A DNA stretch of 64,000 nucleotides from Eledone cirrhosa (GCA_964016885.1 OZ024744.1:67591551-67655550); one strand, 5' to 3'. Shown: positions 43,770 to 55,624, numbered from the stretch's first letter. The notes: a model not told the origin generated them from the sequence alone. Numbers and translations: made by a program.

Positions 43770-43860
43770 TTCTTCTTCTTCTTCTTCTTCTTCTTCTTCT
43801 TCTTCTTCTTCTTCTTCTTTCTTTCATTGTTTCTTTCTTTCTTTCTTCTTCTTCATCTTC
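43770..43860. repeat. (CTT)n repeat
   Basis: CTT and CTTT units; weaker CTT-rich DNA from 43640. Confidence 0.95.
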
Positions 43861-43887
43861 TGCTTTCTTCCTCCTTGGCTTCCACCA

Positions 43888-44178
43888 GCTCCACTACCAC
43901 TACCACCACCACCACCTCCACAACTACTACCACCACTACCTTCACCACCACCAAACCACCACCACCACCAACACCACCACCACCACCACCACCAACAACA
44001 ACAACAACCACCACAACCGCCATCACCACCCCCACCATCATCACCATCTCCACCACTACCACTACCACCACCACCACCACCACCACCATCATCACTGTCA
44101 CCATCACCTCCACCACTACCCCCCAACCACTACCACCACCATCACCACCACCATCTCCACCACAACCACCACCATCTC
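43888..44178. repeat. (CCA)n array
   Basis: ACC, CCA, AAC and ATC units. P/T-rich and G/V-rich frames are artefacts. Confidence 0.95.
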
Positions 44179-44429
44179 TTCCGTCAGTTTACTTTACTTC
44201 TCTATGGCCAGTCTCTCATCATGTCTCCGCTGTTCATTTGATGATCTAATTATTCCCACTTACTTGCCCTTCCATCTTCCCGCTTCTCTTCTCCTGTTTC
44301 CGGAACGGGGTGGGTTTTCCACCCTTCATTAGCATTACTCCCTTACAACTATTCCTCACCTCCCTATGCTTCTCTTTCTCTCCCTTTCTTTCTCTCATGC
44401 ATACTATATTTTCCACCTTAACTTATTGC

Positions 44430-44450
44430 TACCTATCTATCTATCTATCT
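44430..44450. repeat. (TATC)n, 5' flank of the Tx1-like LINE
   Basis: About five CTAT/TATC units directly upstream of the LINE 5' end. The same motif flanks its 3' end at 50162. Confidence 0.9.
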
Positions 44451-44588
44451 TGATAGAGTAAGACACGCTTCACATCGGCTCCGCTATTCCATCGGGATTT
44501 ACCCTTACTATTGTAAGTACCGGATAAATTTTTCAGTGCAACACATTTGGAACACTAACCCCTGTTATTTAGGGAAACATTTTTGCAT

Positions 44589-44610
44589 TTACCCCCTTTT
44601 TAGGGGGTAA
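44589..44610. other. Hairpin in the LINE 5' UTR
   Basis: TTACCCCCT and AGGGGGTAA form a 9-bp stem around TTTT, 43 bp before the first ATG. Possible structural element of the LINE RNA. Confidence 0.5.
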
Positions 44611-44652
44611 AATAAATATCTATTTTTGCCGAAAAATTTCTTTCTTGGCAGC

Positions 44653-46492
44653 ATGGCGGAAAAGATGGCAGACATGTCTGCCATTAGCTCTGCCACGCCC
44701 CCCAAGTCTGAAGAACAAAAAATAATTACAACAAAATTAGACAATGAAAACAAACAAAGAAAATGAAAAAACAAATGTTAAGGAAAATGAGCAAACGGAA
44801 AACAAACAAACAGAAAATAATACAAATAACAACAGGGCAACTTTCGCCCAGAAAACAAAACAATCCATTACATACACACCAATTGACCTAACTGCCGCCA
44901 GAGAAAAACTGGCCGAAGCAAAGAAACACATTGTTTTGGGGGAGAACGGAATGTTTTCCATTAACTCCCCCCCCAGAATTCAAGAAAGAAAGAACAGAGA
45001 ACACAGTTCTCTTCAGAACTATACTGAACCAGACAAGAAAGCCAGCACAGCCCAGCCAAATGGAAATAGAGTTGGTCCTAAAAGACTATATGAAGAATAT
45101 TCTCTTCATACGAAAGGACCGACTCTATGGCAGCATTTCGGTCTTAACAAAAGACAAGGAAACGGCGGAGAAGCTTTCCCTAAGCCCACTCTCATCGACA
45201 ACATACAGCTTCTATCCCTCCTACATGGGTAGAAGAACACAGAGAGTAAAAGTAAAAACAATGCTGCCCACAATGGACTTCTGGTGGGCTATTGCTGGCT
45301 TCATAGACATGGGCGAAGACACAATGCTGTCAATGGGGAAGGCAACTGGAGATGCGTTCCTGGGAATGGGCCTCGACATACTAGTCCAAATGAGGCCCGA
45401 AAGAATAGCACAAATCCCGGATCGCATCTGGCTGGATGACCTTACCCCAATAGACATAATTGTAGAGGGGAGAAGACCAGCATGCTATTTATGCATGGAA
45501 AGGGGACACGTTAAGGCTAACTGCCCGAAACGTATCCCCCAAAAAGGACTATTGCCCACACCCACCACAAACAGTACACCAACACCACCCACCTCCAAAA
45601 ATACACTAATACCACACACAGCAAACAAAATACAGACACCACCAACCACAAACACAACACAAACATCACCACCACCAGCACCAAACACAAACACGACACA
45701 AAAATCACCACCACCAACCACAACACAAACATGACCATCACCAACCACAAGCACGACACAAACATTACCACCACCACCACCACCACAAAACCCATTCCAA
45801 ACAAATAATAAAAAAAACAGTAACAAATCTACCCCTCCCGCAAAAAAAAAACAACCACACAACACGTCCCTCCCACCTAGCGCTGAAGAGTTTCCCCCAA
45901 CTTCTGAAGAAGAAGGAGGAGAAGCCTTCAGACAAGTTAAAAGAAAAAAAAGAAAACACACACCCAGCACACCACAAATAACCCACACACAAACACCAAC
46001 TCCAATCAAAAACACCCCACCCTCAACAAACAAAAATAAATCTGCGCCTCCCCTCTCCGAAACATTGACAGCATCACAAAAAAAGACGTTGCAATACACA
46101 TATATAAATAAAGAAAACAAAAAACTGGTTAAATTAATAAACAATAACCCTATGGTGCAGACCGAAGGGCCAAACTTTATCTCAACAGAGAACTTCACCC
46201 ATTTAAAAATGATAAAGGTCCCTCTGGACCTTTATCGTTCCTTAAAAGAACAATTTAGACGGGACGTGAGCCCCCCCCCCCCTGTTTAAAACCGTTAAAT
46301 CGCGTCCTCTTGAAAGATTTCCCCATAACCGCCCCTCTCCCTGACACAACTCCAAATACCCCAACCCCACCACACACGGATACCCCCACACCACCACAAA
46401 ACATCCCTCCACCCAACACACCTGATGCCATGGAAATTACACAACCCGGAGAGGTAGGTGCTTTTCTTTCTTCACTTTCAACACCAAAATAG
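44653..46492 (+). pseudogene. Tx1-like LINE ORF1 (RNA-binding, zinc knuckle), frameshifted
   Basis: First ATG at 44653 gives MAEKMADMSAISSATPPKSE. The reading moves by shifts near 44745 (A-rich) and at the CCCCCCCC run near 44966 into the frame of 44931-45734. That frame has the central domain (KDRLYGSISVLTKD, FYPSYMGRRTQRVKVK, DFWWAIAGFIDMG, LDILVQMRPE) and a CX2CX4HX4C knuckle (CYLCMERGHVKANC, about 45484-45525). The central domain aligns with the minus-strand copy at 63076-63903. A low-complexity P/T/N-rich linker follows, broken at 45732. Then come an acidic-basic stretch (SAEEFPPTSEEEGGEAF, QVKRKKRKH) and the tail QTEGPNFISTENF ending at 46289, with a further frame to 46492. Expected role: coating LINE RNA. 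Shifts at homopolymers could be sequencing error. Confidence 0.82.
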
Positions 46493-46497
46493 ATCAA

Positions 46498-49400
46498 TTG
46501 AGAGTTGGCTGTTTGAACGCGCGTGGCCTGGGCTCAGCTTGGAAGCAAGCAAAGCTTCTAAATGACCTGAGGTCACAAAGTATAGATGTGATGGTTGTTT
46601 GCGAGAGTCGGATCAGCAGCGTGAGACAGCTGGCGCCCGCCTTCGATGACTTTAAGATGCACGCATCTCTCTGTCAACCCGGAGGCGGGGGGGGGGGGGG
46701 GTTGCCGTACTGCTGGATAAACGTCTGGCTCTCGACGTACAGATTGTTCACTCGGACCCGGGGGGTCGATTACTGGTGCTGGACGTCGGAGGCGGTGAAG
46801 GCGGGGCTTTCAGACTGGTCGGTCTTTATGCCCCCTTCGGGGTGGAAAGAGCCGACTTCTTCCAGCGTCTGGAGACTTTTCTAGGAACGTCGCGTTCCCT
46901 GCTTTTAGTGGGGGACTGGAATGGAATCCTAGATGCGCGTTGGGACTATGCAGGGGCATGTCCCGATAGAGGGGGGTGTAGCAGCCTCAAGGGGTTATTC
47001 GATCGATTCGACCTGGTCGATAGATTTCGACTAGATTGTCCAACTGCGCCAACCTGGACCTGGGCAAACCGCAGTGGACAATCTAGATCGTACCTAGATA
47101 GGTTTTTGGTTAGGAGTAAGGATAGGGACGTATTTAGTTGTCCAGAATTGATCATGGTTGGCTATTCAGATCACAAATTAGTGACCTGCGTGGTCAACCT
47201 TGATAGAACGCATAGACAGGGTCCCGGTTACTGGAAGATGAACTTGTCCTTGCCGGCAAAGAAAGATTACAGAAACCGGATTAGTAGCTTAGTTAAGATG
47301 CGGTTGACGGGAGCGATCGTCAACAGTAGGTGGTGGGTATCTCTAAAGAGAGAGATTAGAGTAAGTTCGATAGGTTACAGTAAGGAACTAGCGGCGAATA
47401 GAAATAGGAAGGAAAGGGAGTTAACAGATAAACTAGAAGAGGCGATTAGGAGCGGAGACGTAGCCAGAGTGTTAGCGGTGAGAACGGCGTTGAGCCAGTT
47501 CTTTGACGCGAAGCACGAAGGCTGCGTTGTCCGAAGTAAAATACGTGCTTTAGGAAACGAGGGGACCAAAGCTGTTAGCTGGGCCCGCGTGACAGAAGCC
47601 AAGAGTGGGATTAAATCCACCATTCGGTCTTTGCGAGACCAGGATGGACGGGTGATCCTTGAACCTGAGCGGATGTGCGAGGCCTTTCAAAGGCACTTTG
47701 CTCGACTGTTCGGAGGGGGCGGGGGGCCGGACGGGGATGTGGACTTCGGTCCATACCTCGACGGTCTACCGCGTCTTTCGAGCAGCGAAGCGGAGTGCTG
47801 CGAAAGGTCAATCACAGCCACTGAAATCGGGGAAGCGCTCAGCCAATGCAGCAGACGCAAATCCCCGGGTCTCGATGGTCTACCATACGAATTTTATTTA
47901 GCTATGCCGGTCTTGTTCTCCGAACTCCTCGAGGCTGTCTATTGCAACTGGCAACAGAACGGGAGAATTCCCTGTTCTGTGACCAAGGGCGTGGTCACGC
48001 TAGTGAGGAAGGACGAGAGCAAGGGGGACGACTTAAGTAACTTTAGGCCCATAACTCTGCTGAATGCAGAGTTACAGATTTTGGCCAAGGTGTTGGCGAA
48101 GAGGTTGGCGCTTGTGGTGGGTGGTTTGGTGGGAGACGCGCAGACATGCGCTATCCCGTCCAGGTCCATTCACGACAACCTCCACCTCATGCGATACATC
48201 ATAGAGAGGGTTGGCAACGAACCCGGCTTTGGTGGGGCCCTGATCATTTTGGCTCAATCTAAGGCGTTCGATAGGGTCGACCATGGTTACCTGGATGCGG
48301 TGGTAGCGGCGGCGGGCTTCGGACCCGTTTTCAGGGGCTGGATTTCTGCCATGCACAGTGGCAACATCTACTCTAGGATTAAAGTAAACGGCTACCTCTC
48401 GGAGCCGTTTCAAATCACCCGATCCATCAGACAGGGGTGCCCCCTCTCCTCCCTTCTGTACGTATTGACTCTCGAGCCACTGCTGCGGAAGTTGGAGTTG
48501 CTGCGGGGCATACCCCTGGAACCGGGATTGCACAAAGCGGTCTCGGCCTATGCCGACGACGTAACAGTAATGGTGGCGGACGCCTCGGAAATCGGGGCGA
48601 TCGCCACCCTACTGGAGGAATACGAAAGGCTGACGGGGGCTAGGCTGAACCAGGACAAGTCAGTCGGTTTGCAACTCGGAACGTGGAGGGGCAAACCGAT
48701 GCCGTTAGACGGTGTCGTCGGGCGGTGGACGGAGGGCCCGGTGAAGCTGCTCGGGGTCTGGTTCGGACCGGACCTCCAGGTGGAGAAGAATTGGGGCGAG
48801 GTGACGAGCAGGGTGTTTGCGCTGACCCAGAAGTGGGCCAAGTGCAAACTATCACTGAAAGGTCGGGCGGAGGTGACGAACGCTTACACAGCGTCCGTCA
48901 TCTACTACCGCCTGACCGTCGTGCCTTGCCCCAAGGAAAAGCTCACCATCATGGAACGCATGCTCTTCCAGTTCCTCTGGAAGAAGCGGCCTCCCATGGT
49001 GAGGAGATCCATCTGCTGCCAGCACCCTTCGAAAGGAGGGCTGGGTATGCCGTGGCTGTTGATGCGTAGGCACGCGCTGAGGCTACGGCATCTACAGGTA
49101 TTCCTCAACGGTCAGCCGGTGTGGGCCCCGTTTGTGAGGCGAGCCTTCCCACAGCTCGTCTCGCTCACCGAACTGCAATCCTGGGTGAAGCAAAGACCGA
49201 GAAAACTGGGCAACTGGCACACCGAGTGTGCCCAGGCGCTCACGGCTATCTGGCAAGCGGACCCGACTGTCAGTGGAGAATCCACCTCGACATTCTATAG
49301 AGGGTTGGTGGCTAGCAGGGGCGACGACACCCTTGGAGAGTCGCTAGGCATGGAGGAGGACGAACTGGCCAGCCTGTTCGGTAGAACTTTCGGCCCGGGA

Positions 49401-49930
49401 CCCATGGACAACTTCCAGAGGTCCCTAGCCTGGCAGTGTTACCGGGGGGTCTGCCCGTTCGAGAAAAGCTCTACAGACACGGGCGCCCGGGCAGGGATCC
49501 CGCGAAAAAGATCTGTCCCAGATGCGTGCGCGACGAGGAAACCGTTGCGCATGCACTGGTACACTGCCCGGGCGTTGCCGATCTGTGGGGCTACGTCGAA
49601 CGACTGCTGTCGCGTGTGGCGCCGATTCGATTAACCGCCGAGTCTGTGGTGAACATCAAGCCGCCTCCTCCCTTCAGAAATGAAGCAGAGGCGGTCTTTC
49701 TGTGCGTAATAGCCATGATGAAAGAGGTTGTGTGGTGGACGCGCCTGAAAGGTCTGAGGTCGGGTGACTTTCTCTCCGGCCATCACCTGGTTTACTTCTT
49801 CCGATACCACTTCGGAAGAAGGATCAGGATGGAGAGAGAAGTGCTTGGTCCCAGACAGTTTTATGAAAGGTGGGTGAAAGAAACGAGAATGGCCCGTGTA
49901 AATGTGCCTTCTCTCTACATTGTTCTGTAG
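46498..49930 (+). pseudogene. Tx1-like LINE ORF2: AP endonuclease + RT + Cys motif
   Basis: Starts MRVGCLNARGLG (endonuclease motif with Asn) four bases after the ORF1-side frame closes. Endonuclease blocks: VVCESRIS (Glu), GDWNGILDARWD (47 kb region, Asp/Asn), YSDHKLV (Asp-His). RT blocks: SPGLDGLPYEFY, RKDESKGDDLSNFRPITLLN, LAQSKAFDRVDH, RSIRQGCPLSSLLYVLTLEPLL, VSAYADDVTVM (catalytic YADD, about 48550) and VKLLGVWFGPDL. The C-terminal CPRCVRDEETVAHALVHC motif (about 49520-49573) and VVWWTRLKGL, FYERWVKETRMARVN close the protein. Two shifts only: at a run of about 13 G (46689-46701), where the endonuclease changes frame after SLCQPGG, and at GGGGGG near 49444. All else is open over about 1,140 codons, so the copy is young, or the shifts are artefacts. 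Confidence 0.92.
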
Positions 49931-50161
49931 GTGAAGAAGTGAAGAGGAAAGGGGGAGCGCCTCCTCTCTGGGCTTCCCCCGCGAAAAGAGTTGCACACTT
50001 TTCGGGGGTATGTGCAATCCCCAACACGCCCCCTCCCTTTTGAGGACTTTTTATTGTTATATTATTATTGTTATTCCTTTTTTTCTTTACTCGATTTATG
50101 TAAACTCCCCCACTGTGTAAATGTCCCCTTCTTTTGTGCCCTCGTGGCAAATAAATAGAAA
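49931..50161 (+). repeat. Tx1-like LINE 3' UTR
   Basis: Includes TTTTCGGGGGTATGTGCAA, CCCCTCCCTTTTGAGGAC and TTTATGTAAACTCCCCC, then TTGTGCCCTCGTGGCAAATAAATAG with the polyadenylation-like AATAAA just before the TATC tract. All copies share this order. Confidence 0.85.
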
Positions 50162-50162
50162 T

Positions 50163-50194
<32 letters not shown>

Positions 50195-50212
50195 ATATCT
50201 ATCTATCTATCT
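50162..50212. repeat. (TATC)n between LINE copies 1 and 2
   Basis: About 11 tetranucleotide units with one TATATC interruption. Confidence 0.95.
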
Positions 50213-50572
50213 TTAAGTATCACTTTAGAAGGAGAATCAGGGTGGAGAGAGAGGCACTGCACCCCAGTAAATTTACTGAAAGGTGGGTGAATGAAGCGAA
50301 AATGGCCCGAGTGATTGGGCCTTCTCTGTTTATAAGCCTGTAGGTTGAGGAAGAGAGCAAAAGGAAGAAAGGAGCACTTGCACAACACGCTCCTTGAGTT
50401 GAGGGTTGTTCTATCGACGGGGTATTAAACAACCCATTTGTGGCGCCTCCCCCCTATTGGGGATTTCGATTGTTGAAATTGTTTGTTTTTATATTTTTTA
50501 CACGACTGTATGTAAAATCCCCGGCATGTCTTTGTATTGTCCCCTTTCTTGTTGCGCCCTTGTGGCTAATAA
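50213..50572 (+). mobile_element. Tx1-like LINE copy 2 (3' end only)
   Basis: Begins YHFRRRIRVEREALHPSKFTERWVNEAKMARVIGPSLFISL*, continuous to the stop, then a 3' UTR with TGGCGCCTCCCCCCTATTGGGG and TTGTGGCTAATAAAGAAAT. Sequence clearly differs from copy 1 (3' UTR variants), so it is not a simple duplicate. Starts and ends at TATC. Confidence 0.88.
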
Positions 50573-50576
50573 AGAA

Positions 50577-50642
<66 letters not shown>

Positions 50643-50669
50643 TTATCTATCTACCTATCTATCTATCTC
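50573..50669. repeat. (TATC)n between LINE copies 2 and 3
   Basis: About 24 CTAT units, nearly pure. Confidence 0.97.
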
Positions 50670-51842
50670 TATCGGGGTCTGGTTTGGTCCGGACCTCCAG
50701 GTGGAGAAGAACTGGAACGAAGTGACGGCCAAGGTGTTTGCACTCACCCAGAAGTGGGCCGAGTGCAAACTATCCTTGAAAGGTCGAGCGGAGGTGGCGA
50801 ACACTTTTATAGCGTCCGCCATCTACTACCGCTTGACCGTCGTGCCTTGTCCAGCCAAAACGCTCGCCAAAATGGAGCGCACGCTCTTCCAATTCCATCG
50901 AATGTGCTCAGGAGCTCACAGCCCTCTGGCAGGCGGACCCGGCGATCAGTGGAGACTCCACTTCGTCATTCTATATGGGGTTGATCCGCAGCAAGTGCGA
51001 CGACGCGCTCGGTGAAACTCTAGGCGTAGAGGAAGATGAACTGGCCAGTCTGTTCGGTAGGACCTTCCGCCCGGGACCGATGGACAACTTCCAAAAGTCC
51101 CTGGCCTGGCAGTGCTACCGAGGAGCTCTACCAGTTCGAGACAAGCTCTACAGACATGGGCGCCCGGGCAGGGACCCTGCAAAAAAGATCTGTCCGAGGT
51201 GCGTGCGAGACGAAGAAACCGTTGCCCACGCATTCATACACTGCCCGGGCGTCACTGACCTGTGGGGCTATGTAGAACGACTATTGTCGCGGGTGGGACC
51301 AATCCGGTTGACCACCGAGTCCATTGTCATGATCAAACCGCCACCCTCCTTCAAAAACGAAGGAGAGGCGGTTTTCCTTTGTGTGATAGCTATGGCGAAA
51401 GAGGTTGTATGGTGGACAAGGTTGAAAGGGCTGAGGTCAGACACCTTTCTCTCCGGCCAACAACTGATTCTTTTTTTCAAATACCACTTTGGAAGAAGAA
51501 TCAGGATGGAGAGAGAGGTGCTGTACCCCAGCAAGTTTTATGAAAGGTGGGTGAAAGTGGCGAGAATGGCCCGAGTGAATGGGCCTTCTCTCTATATCAG
51601 CCTGTAGGTTGAGGAAAAGGAGGAGGAGAGGAAAGGAGTACAAACTCTTCGTACTCCTGGAGATGAGGGTTTCACATTTTTTCGGGGGTATGTGTTACCC
51701 ATATAAACTGTCTCCTCCTATTGGGGAAAATCGACTAATTTTTTTAATTGCATTTGTGATAACATTTTACACGTTTTTATTGTATGTAAACTTGCCCCTT
51801 TGTGTTTGTCCCCTTCTTTTGTGCCCCTGTGGCTAATAAAGA
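50670..51842 (+). mobile_element. Tx1-like LINE copy 3, 5'-truncated with internal deletion
   Basis: Starts within the RT/thumb region (GVWFGPDLQVEKNWNEVTAKVF) directly after TATC. It reads to MERTLFQF, then jumps to the equivalent of ECAQELTALWQADPAISGD; about 255 bp present in copy 1 (near 48980-49225) are missing. The remainder (50975-51607) is open to the stop: DDALGETLGVEEDELASLFGRTF, CPRCVRDEETVAHAFIHC, VVWWTRLKGLRSDTF, MARVNGPSLYISL. 3' UTR as in copy 2 with TTTTCGGGGGTATGTG and GTGGCTAATAAAGAAAC, then TATC. Confidence 0.9.
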
Positions 51843-51907
51843 AACATATCTATCTCTGTATATATATATCTTGCACTAATCTATCTGTCTGTCCATATAT
51901 CCATCTA

Positions 51908-51981
<74 letters not shown>

Positions 51982-51983
51982 CC
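51843..51983. repeat. (TATC)n between LINE copies 3 and 4
   Basis: Interrupted start (TATCTCTGTATATATAT, TCTGTCTGTCC), then about 19 pure units. Confidence 0.95.
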
Positions 51984-52391
51984 AGTGTCATGATCAAACC
52001 GCCACCCTCCTTCAAAAACGAAGGAGAGGCGGTTTTCCTATGTGTTATGGCTATGGTGAAAGAGGTTATATGGTGGACGAGGTTAAAAGGGCTGAGGTCA
52101 GACACCTTTCTCTCCTGCGAACAACTGATTCGTTTTTTCAAATATCATTTTAGAAGAAGAATCAGGATGGAGAGAGAGGTGCTGTACCCCAGCAAGTTTT
52201 ATAAAAGGTGGGTGAATGGGGCAAAGATGGCCCGAGTGGTTGGGCCTTCTCTCTATATAAGCCTGTAGGTTGAGGAAAAAGAGGAAGAGAGGAAGGGAGT
52301 ACTCACTCTTGGTGCTCCTGGAGATGAGGGTTGTACATTTTTTCGGGGAGTGTACAACCCCTGTGTAACGCCTCCCCCTATTGGGGATTTC
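51984..52391 (+). mobile_element. Tx1-like LINE copy 4, 5'- and 3'-truncated
   Basis: MIKPPPSFKNEGEAVFLCVMAM...VIWWTRLKGLRSDTFLSCEQ...VVGPSLYISL* is open from 51990 to 52268. The 3' UTR follows to CCCCCTATTGGGGATTTC, where another repeat takes over (no AATAAA end). Starts at the edge of a TATC tract. Confidence 0.88.
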
Positions 52392-52394
52392 AAA

Positions 52395-52454
52395 CCGTTT
52401 CGACGGCTATTTCTGTCCAGAAATAGCTGTCGAAACGGCTTGAGCTCTGCCGTC
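52395..52454 (+). repeat. 21-bp hairpin plus GAAA-stem-TC element
   Basis: Arms 52395-52415 and 52418-52438 (CCGTTTCGACGGCTATTTCTG / CAGAAATAGCTGTCGAAACGG) pair over 21 bp with one G-T wobble and a 2-base loop. The right arm overlaps GAAA (52432-52435), followed by CGGC, a 9-base loop, GCCG and TC. It looks like the GAAA/stem III/NUH part of a hammerhead ribozyme, but no CTGATGA lies upstream. Confidence 0.6.
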
Positions 52455-52548
52455 GGGGTCATACTTTTTCCTATTTCCCACTCTACTACCCTAAGTATTG
52501 AGTACTCTGGTGCGTTATGGTCCACCTGGTTCCTTACCACAACTCCTT

Positions 52549-53040
<492 letters not shown>

Positions 53041-53045
53041 TGTCT

Positions 53046-53186
53046 ATATATATATATCCATCTATCTATCTATATATTTATATCTATCTAACAATCTATC
53101 TATCTGTCCGGCTGCCTGCCTACCTGTCCGTTTGTCTGTCTGTCTGAATTTCTGTCTGTCTGCATGTCTATCTGTCTATCACACTT
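53046..53186. repeat. (CTAT)n/(CTGT)n tetranucleotide repeat
   Basis: Degenerate tetranucleotides. Confidence 0.9.
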
Positions 53187-53296
53187 TTATACCCCACCCC
53201 TACCCCCACCTCAACCCATTATGTTTCTTCCCTTAAGTCTCCAACTCAGGTTCCTACCTTCTTCCAAACACCCCCTTACACACACATACTCTCTCT

Positions 53297-53299
<3 letters not shown>

Positions 53300-53381
<82 letters not shown>
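53300..53381. repeat. (CT)n repeat
   Basis: Pure CT for about 75 bp. Confidence 0.97.
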
Positions 53382-53383
<2 letters not shown>

Positions 53384-53535
53384 TCCTTCCTTCCTGTATC
53401 ACTTCCTCATTTTCCTCCCTGACCTTTACACAGTCTCTCATCTCTCTCTATCATCTTCTCCTCACACTACTCCTACTATGGTTGTATCCTCCGGTTAGCT
53501 GCCAAACAGACACCCCTCTTGTGTGTTTGTGCGCA

Positions 53536-53713
53536 CGTCTGTCTGTCTGTATGTCTGTGTGTGTGTGTCTGTCTGTGTGTGTGTCTGTGTGTGTGTGTCT
53601 GTCTGTCTGTCTGTGTCTGTCTGTGTGTGTCTGTGTGTGTCTGTGTGTGTGTGTCTGTCTGTCTGTCTGTGTCTGTCTGTGTGTGTCTGTGTGTCTGTGT
53701 GTGTGTGTGTGCG
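53536..53713. repeat. (GTCT)n/(GT)n repeat
   Basis: GTCTGTCTGTGTGT phrases. C/V/S-rich and T/H/Q-rich frames are artefacts. Confidence 0.95.
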
Positions 53714-53884
53714 CTTGTGGTTGTCTTCTCCGGCTGGCTGTCTGTCCAGAGCAAGAAGATAAGGGTGTGGGTGTGGGTGAGGGTGAGGGTGAGGTGGTGG
53801 CATGGAGGAGGGGGATAGGGCGGAGCACATTTACTTTAGAGATGTCACCCACCACACCTGCTGGTTGACTTACAAATATCTTCT

Positions 53885-54158
53885 TCACTATCACTCTCAT
53901 CATCACCATCATCAGCACCACCACCATCATCATCATCAGCACCACCACCATCATCATCAGCACCATCACCATCATCATCACCATCATCACCATTACCATC
54001 ATCACCATCATCATCATCACCATTACCATCATCACCATTACCATCACCATCATTACCATCATCATCACCATCATCATTATAATTACCAGTGTCATCATCA
54101 TTATCACTACTGCAGGGTGGGAGGGGAGCATCACTATCATCATCATCATCACCACCAC

Positions 54159-54199
<41 letters not shown>

Positions 54200-54690
54200 C
54201 CATTATCATCATCATCATCATCATTAACATCACCACCACCACCAACAACAACACCCCCACCTCTACAGCCATCAGCATGAAGACCGCCACTACCACATCC
54301 ACGATTACCGGCACCACCACCACCACCCCTACCACCACCTCCTCTACCACCACCATCACCGCCACCACTACTACCACCACCCCACCCCCACAACCACCTC
54401 TACCACCACCTCCTCTACCACCACCATCACCGCCACCACTACCACCACCACCACCACCACTACCACCTCCACTACCTCCACCCCCTCTACCACCACCATC
54501 ACCGCCACCACTACTACCTCCCCCCACCATCACTACCACCTCCACTACCACCACCACCACCACTACTACCTTCACTACCTCCACCTCCTCTACCACCACC
54601 ATCACCGCCACCACTACTACCCTCCCACCATCACTACCACCTCCACTACCCCACCCCACCCCACCCCCACCACCACCACCATCACCAAGC
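53885..54690. repeat. (ATC)n and (ACC)n arrays
   Basis: ATC-rich to about 54235, then ACC/CCT-rich with a repeated phrase (CCTCTACCACCACCATCACC, near 54341, 54411, 54484 and 54589). Confidence 0.95.
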
Positions 54691-54968
54691 CCCTATTGTC
54701 ATCAGTGTGATGTGATCATTGTTTTTGTAGTTGTTGGTGTCTTCCTTATCAATTAGGGGCAGTTATTTCATTGTCATTTCAGCTACTGCAGTTTCACCTC
54801 CCACAATCCCTCAGCCCCATACCCACGGAGAGGGGGGGGGGGGGGGGGTTATACGTTTCATTTTTCTATCACACCTCCTTTCTCATTTCTCATTCACACA
54901 TTCCTTCTTTTTTTTTTTGGTGTCATGTCACCTTCCTCTTCAATGCATTCACCACCACCACCATTACT
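54691..54968. other. No recognisable feature
   Basis: Contains a G homopolymer of about 17 bases near 54832-54848 and a T run near 54909. Confidence 0.4.
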
Positions 54969-54969
54969 A

Positions 54970-55068
54970 CAACTGCTGCTGCTGCTGCTGCTGTGCTGCA
55001 GCTGCTACTACTGCTGCTGCTATTGCTGCTGCTGCTGCTACTACTACTACTGCTGCTGCTGCTGCTAT

Positions 55069-55109
<41 letters not shown>

Positions 55110-55160
55110 TTGTTGCTGCTGTTATTGCTGCTGTTGCTGCTACTACTATTATTACTGCTG

Positions 55161-55205
<45 letters not shown>

Positions 55206-55289
55206 TTGTTCCTACTGTTATTGCTGCTGTTGCTGCTACTACTATTATTACTGCTGCTGCTACTACTACTACTACTACTACTACTACTG

Positions 55290-55325
<36 letters not shown>

Positions 55326-55385
55326 TTGTTCCTACTGTTATTGCTGTTGCTGCTACTACTATTATTACTGCTGCTACTACTACTT

Positions 55386-55423
<38 letters not shown>

Positions 55424-55589
55424 GTTGCTGCTGTTACTGCTGATGTTGCAGCTGCTACTACTAAGACTGCTGTTGTTGCAGTCGCCACCACTACCTCTGC
55501 CATCACATCTGCCTCTGCTGTTGCTGCGGCTGCTGCCACCACCACCACCATCATCACCACCACCACCACTCCTCCTCCTCCTCCTCCTC

Positions 55590-55624
<35 letters not shown>
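54970..55624. repeat. (CTG)n/(CTA)n array
   Basis: CTG, CTA, TTG, CCA and CTC trinucleotides with a duplicated phrase (TTGTTCCTACTGTTATTGCTG at about 55205 and 55325). Its L-rich frame runs in phase into the LINE below, so an annotated protein start here would be false. Confidence 0.95.

Larger units (their letters stand above)
44451..50161 (+). mobile_element. Tx1/L1-like LINE, essentially full length, in a (TATC)n tract
   Basis: 5.7-kb element: 5' UTR 44451-44652, ORF1 44653-46492 (broken), ORF2 46498-49930 (two homopolymer shifts), then a 3' UTR with GAGTTGCACACTTTTCGGGGGT, CCCCTTCTTTTGTGCCC and AATAAATAGAAATT. TATC repeats flank both ends. The ORF2 blocks (SPGLDGLPYEFY, NFRPITLLNAELQILAKVLAKRL, SIHDNLHL, AYADDVTVM) are those of the L1 superfamily. 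The two-ORF layout and repeat-specific insertion point to the Tx1 branch, known for target-specific families. Clade placement is my inference. Confidence 0.9.
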
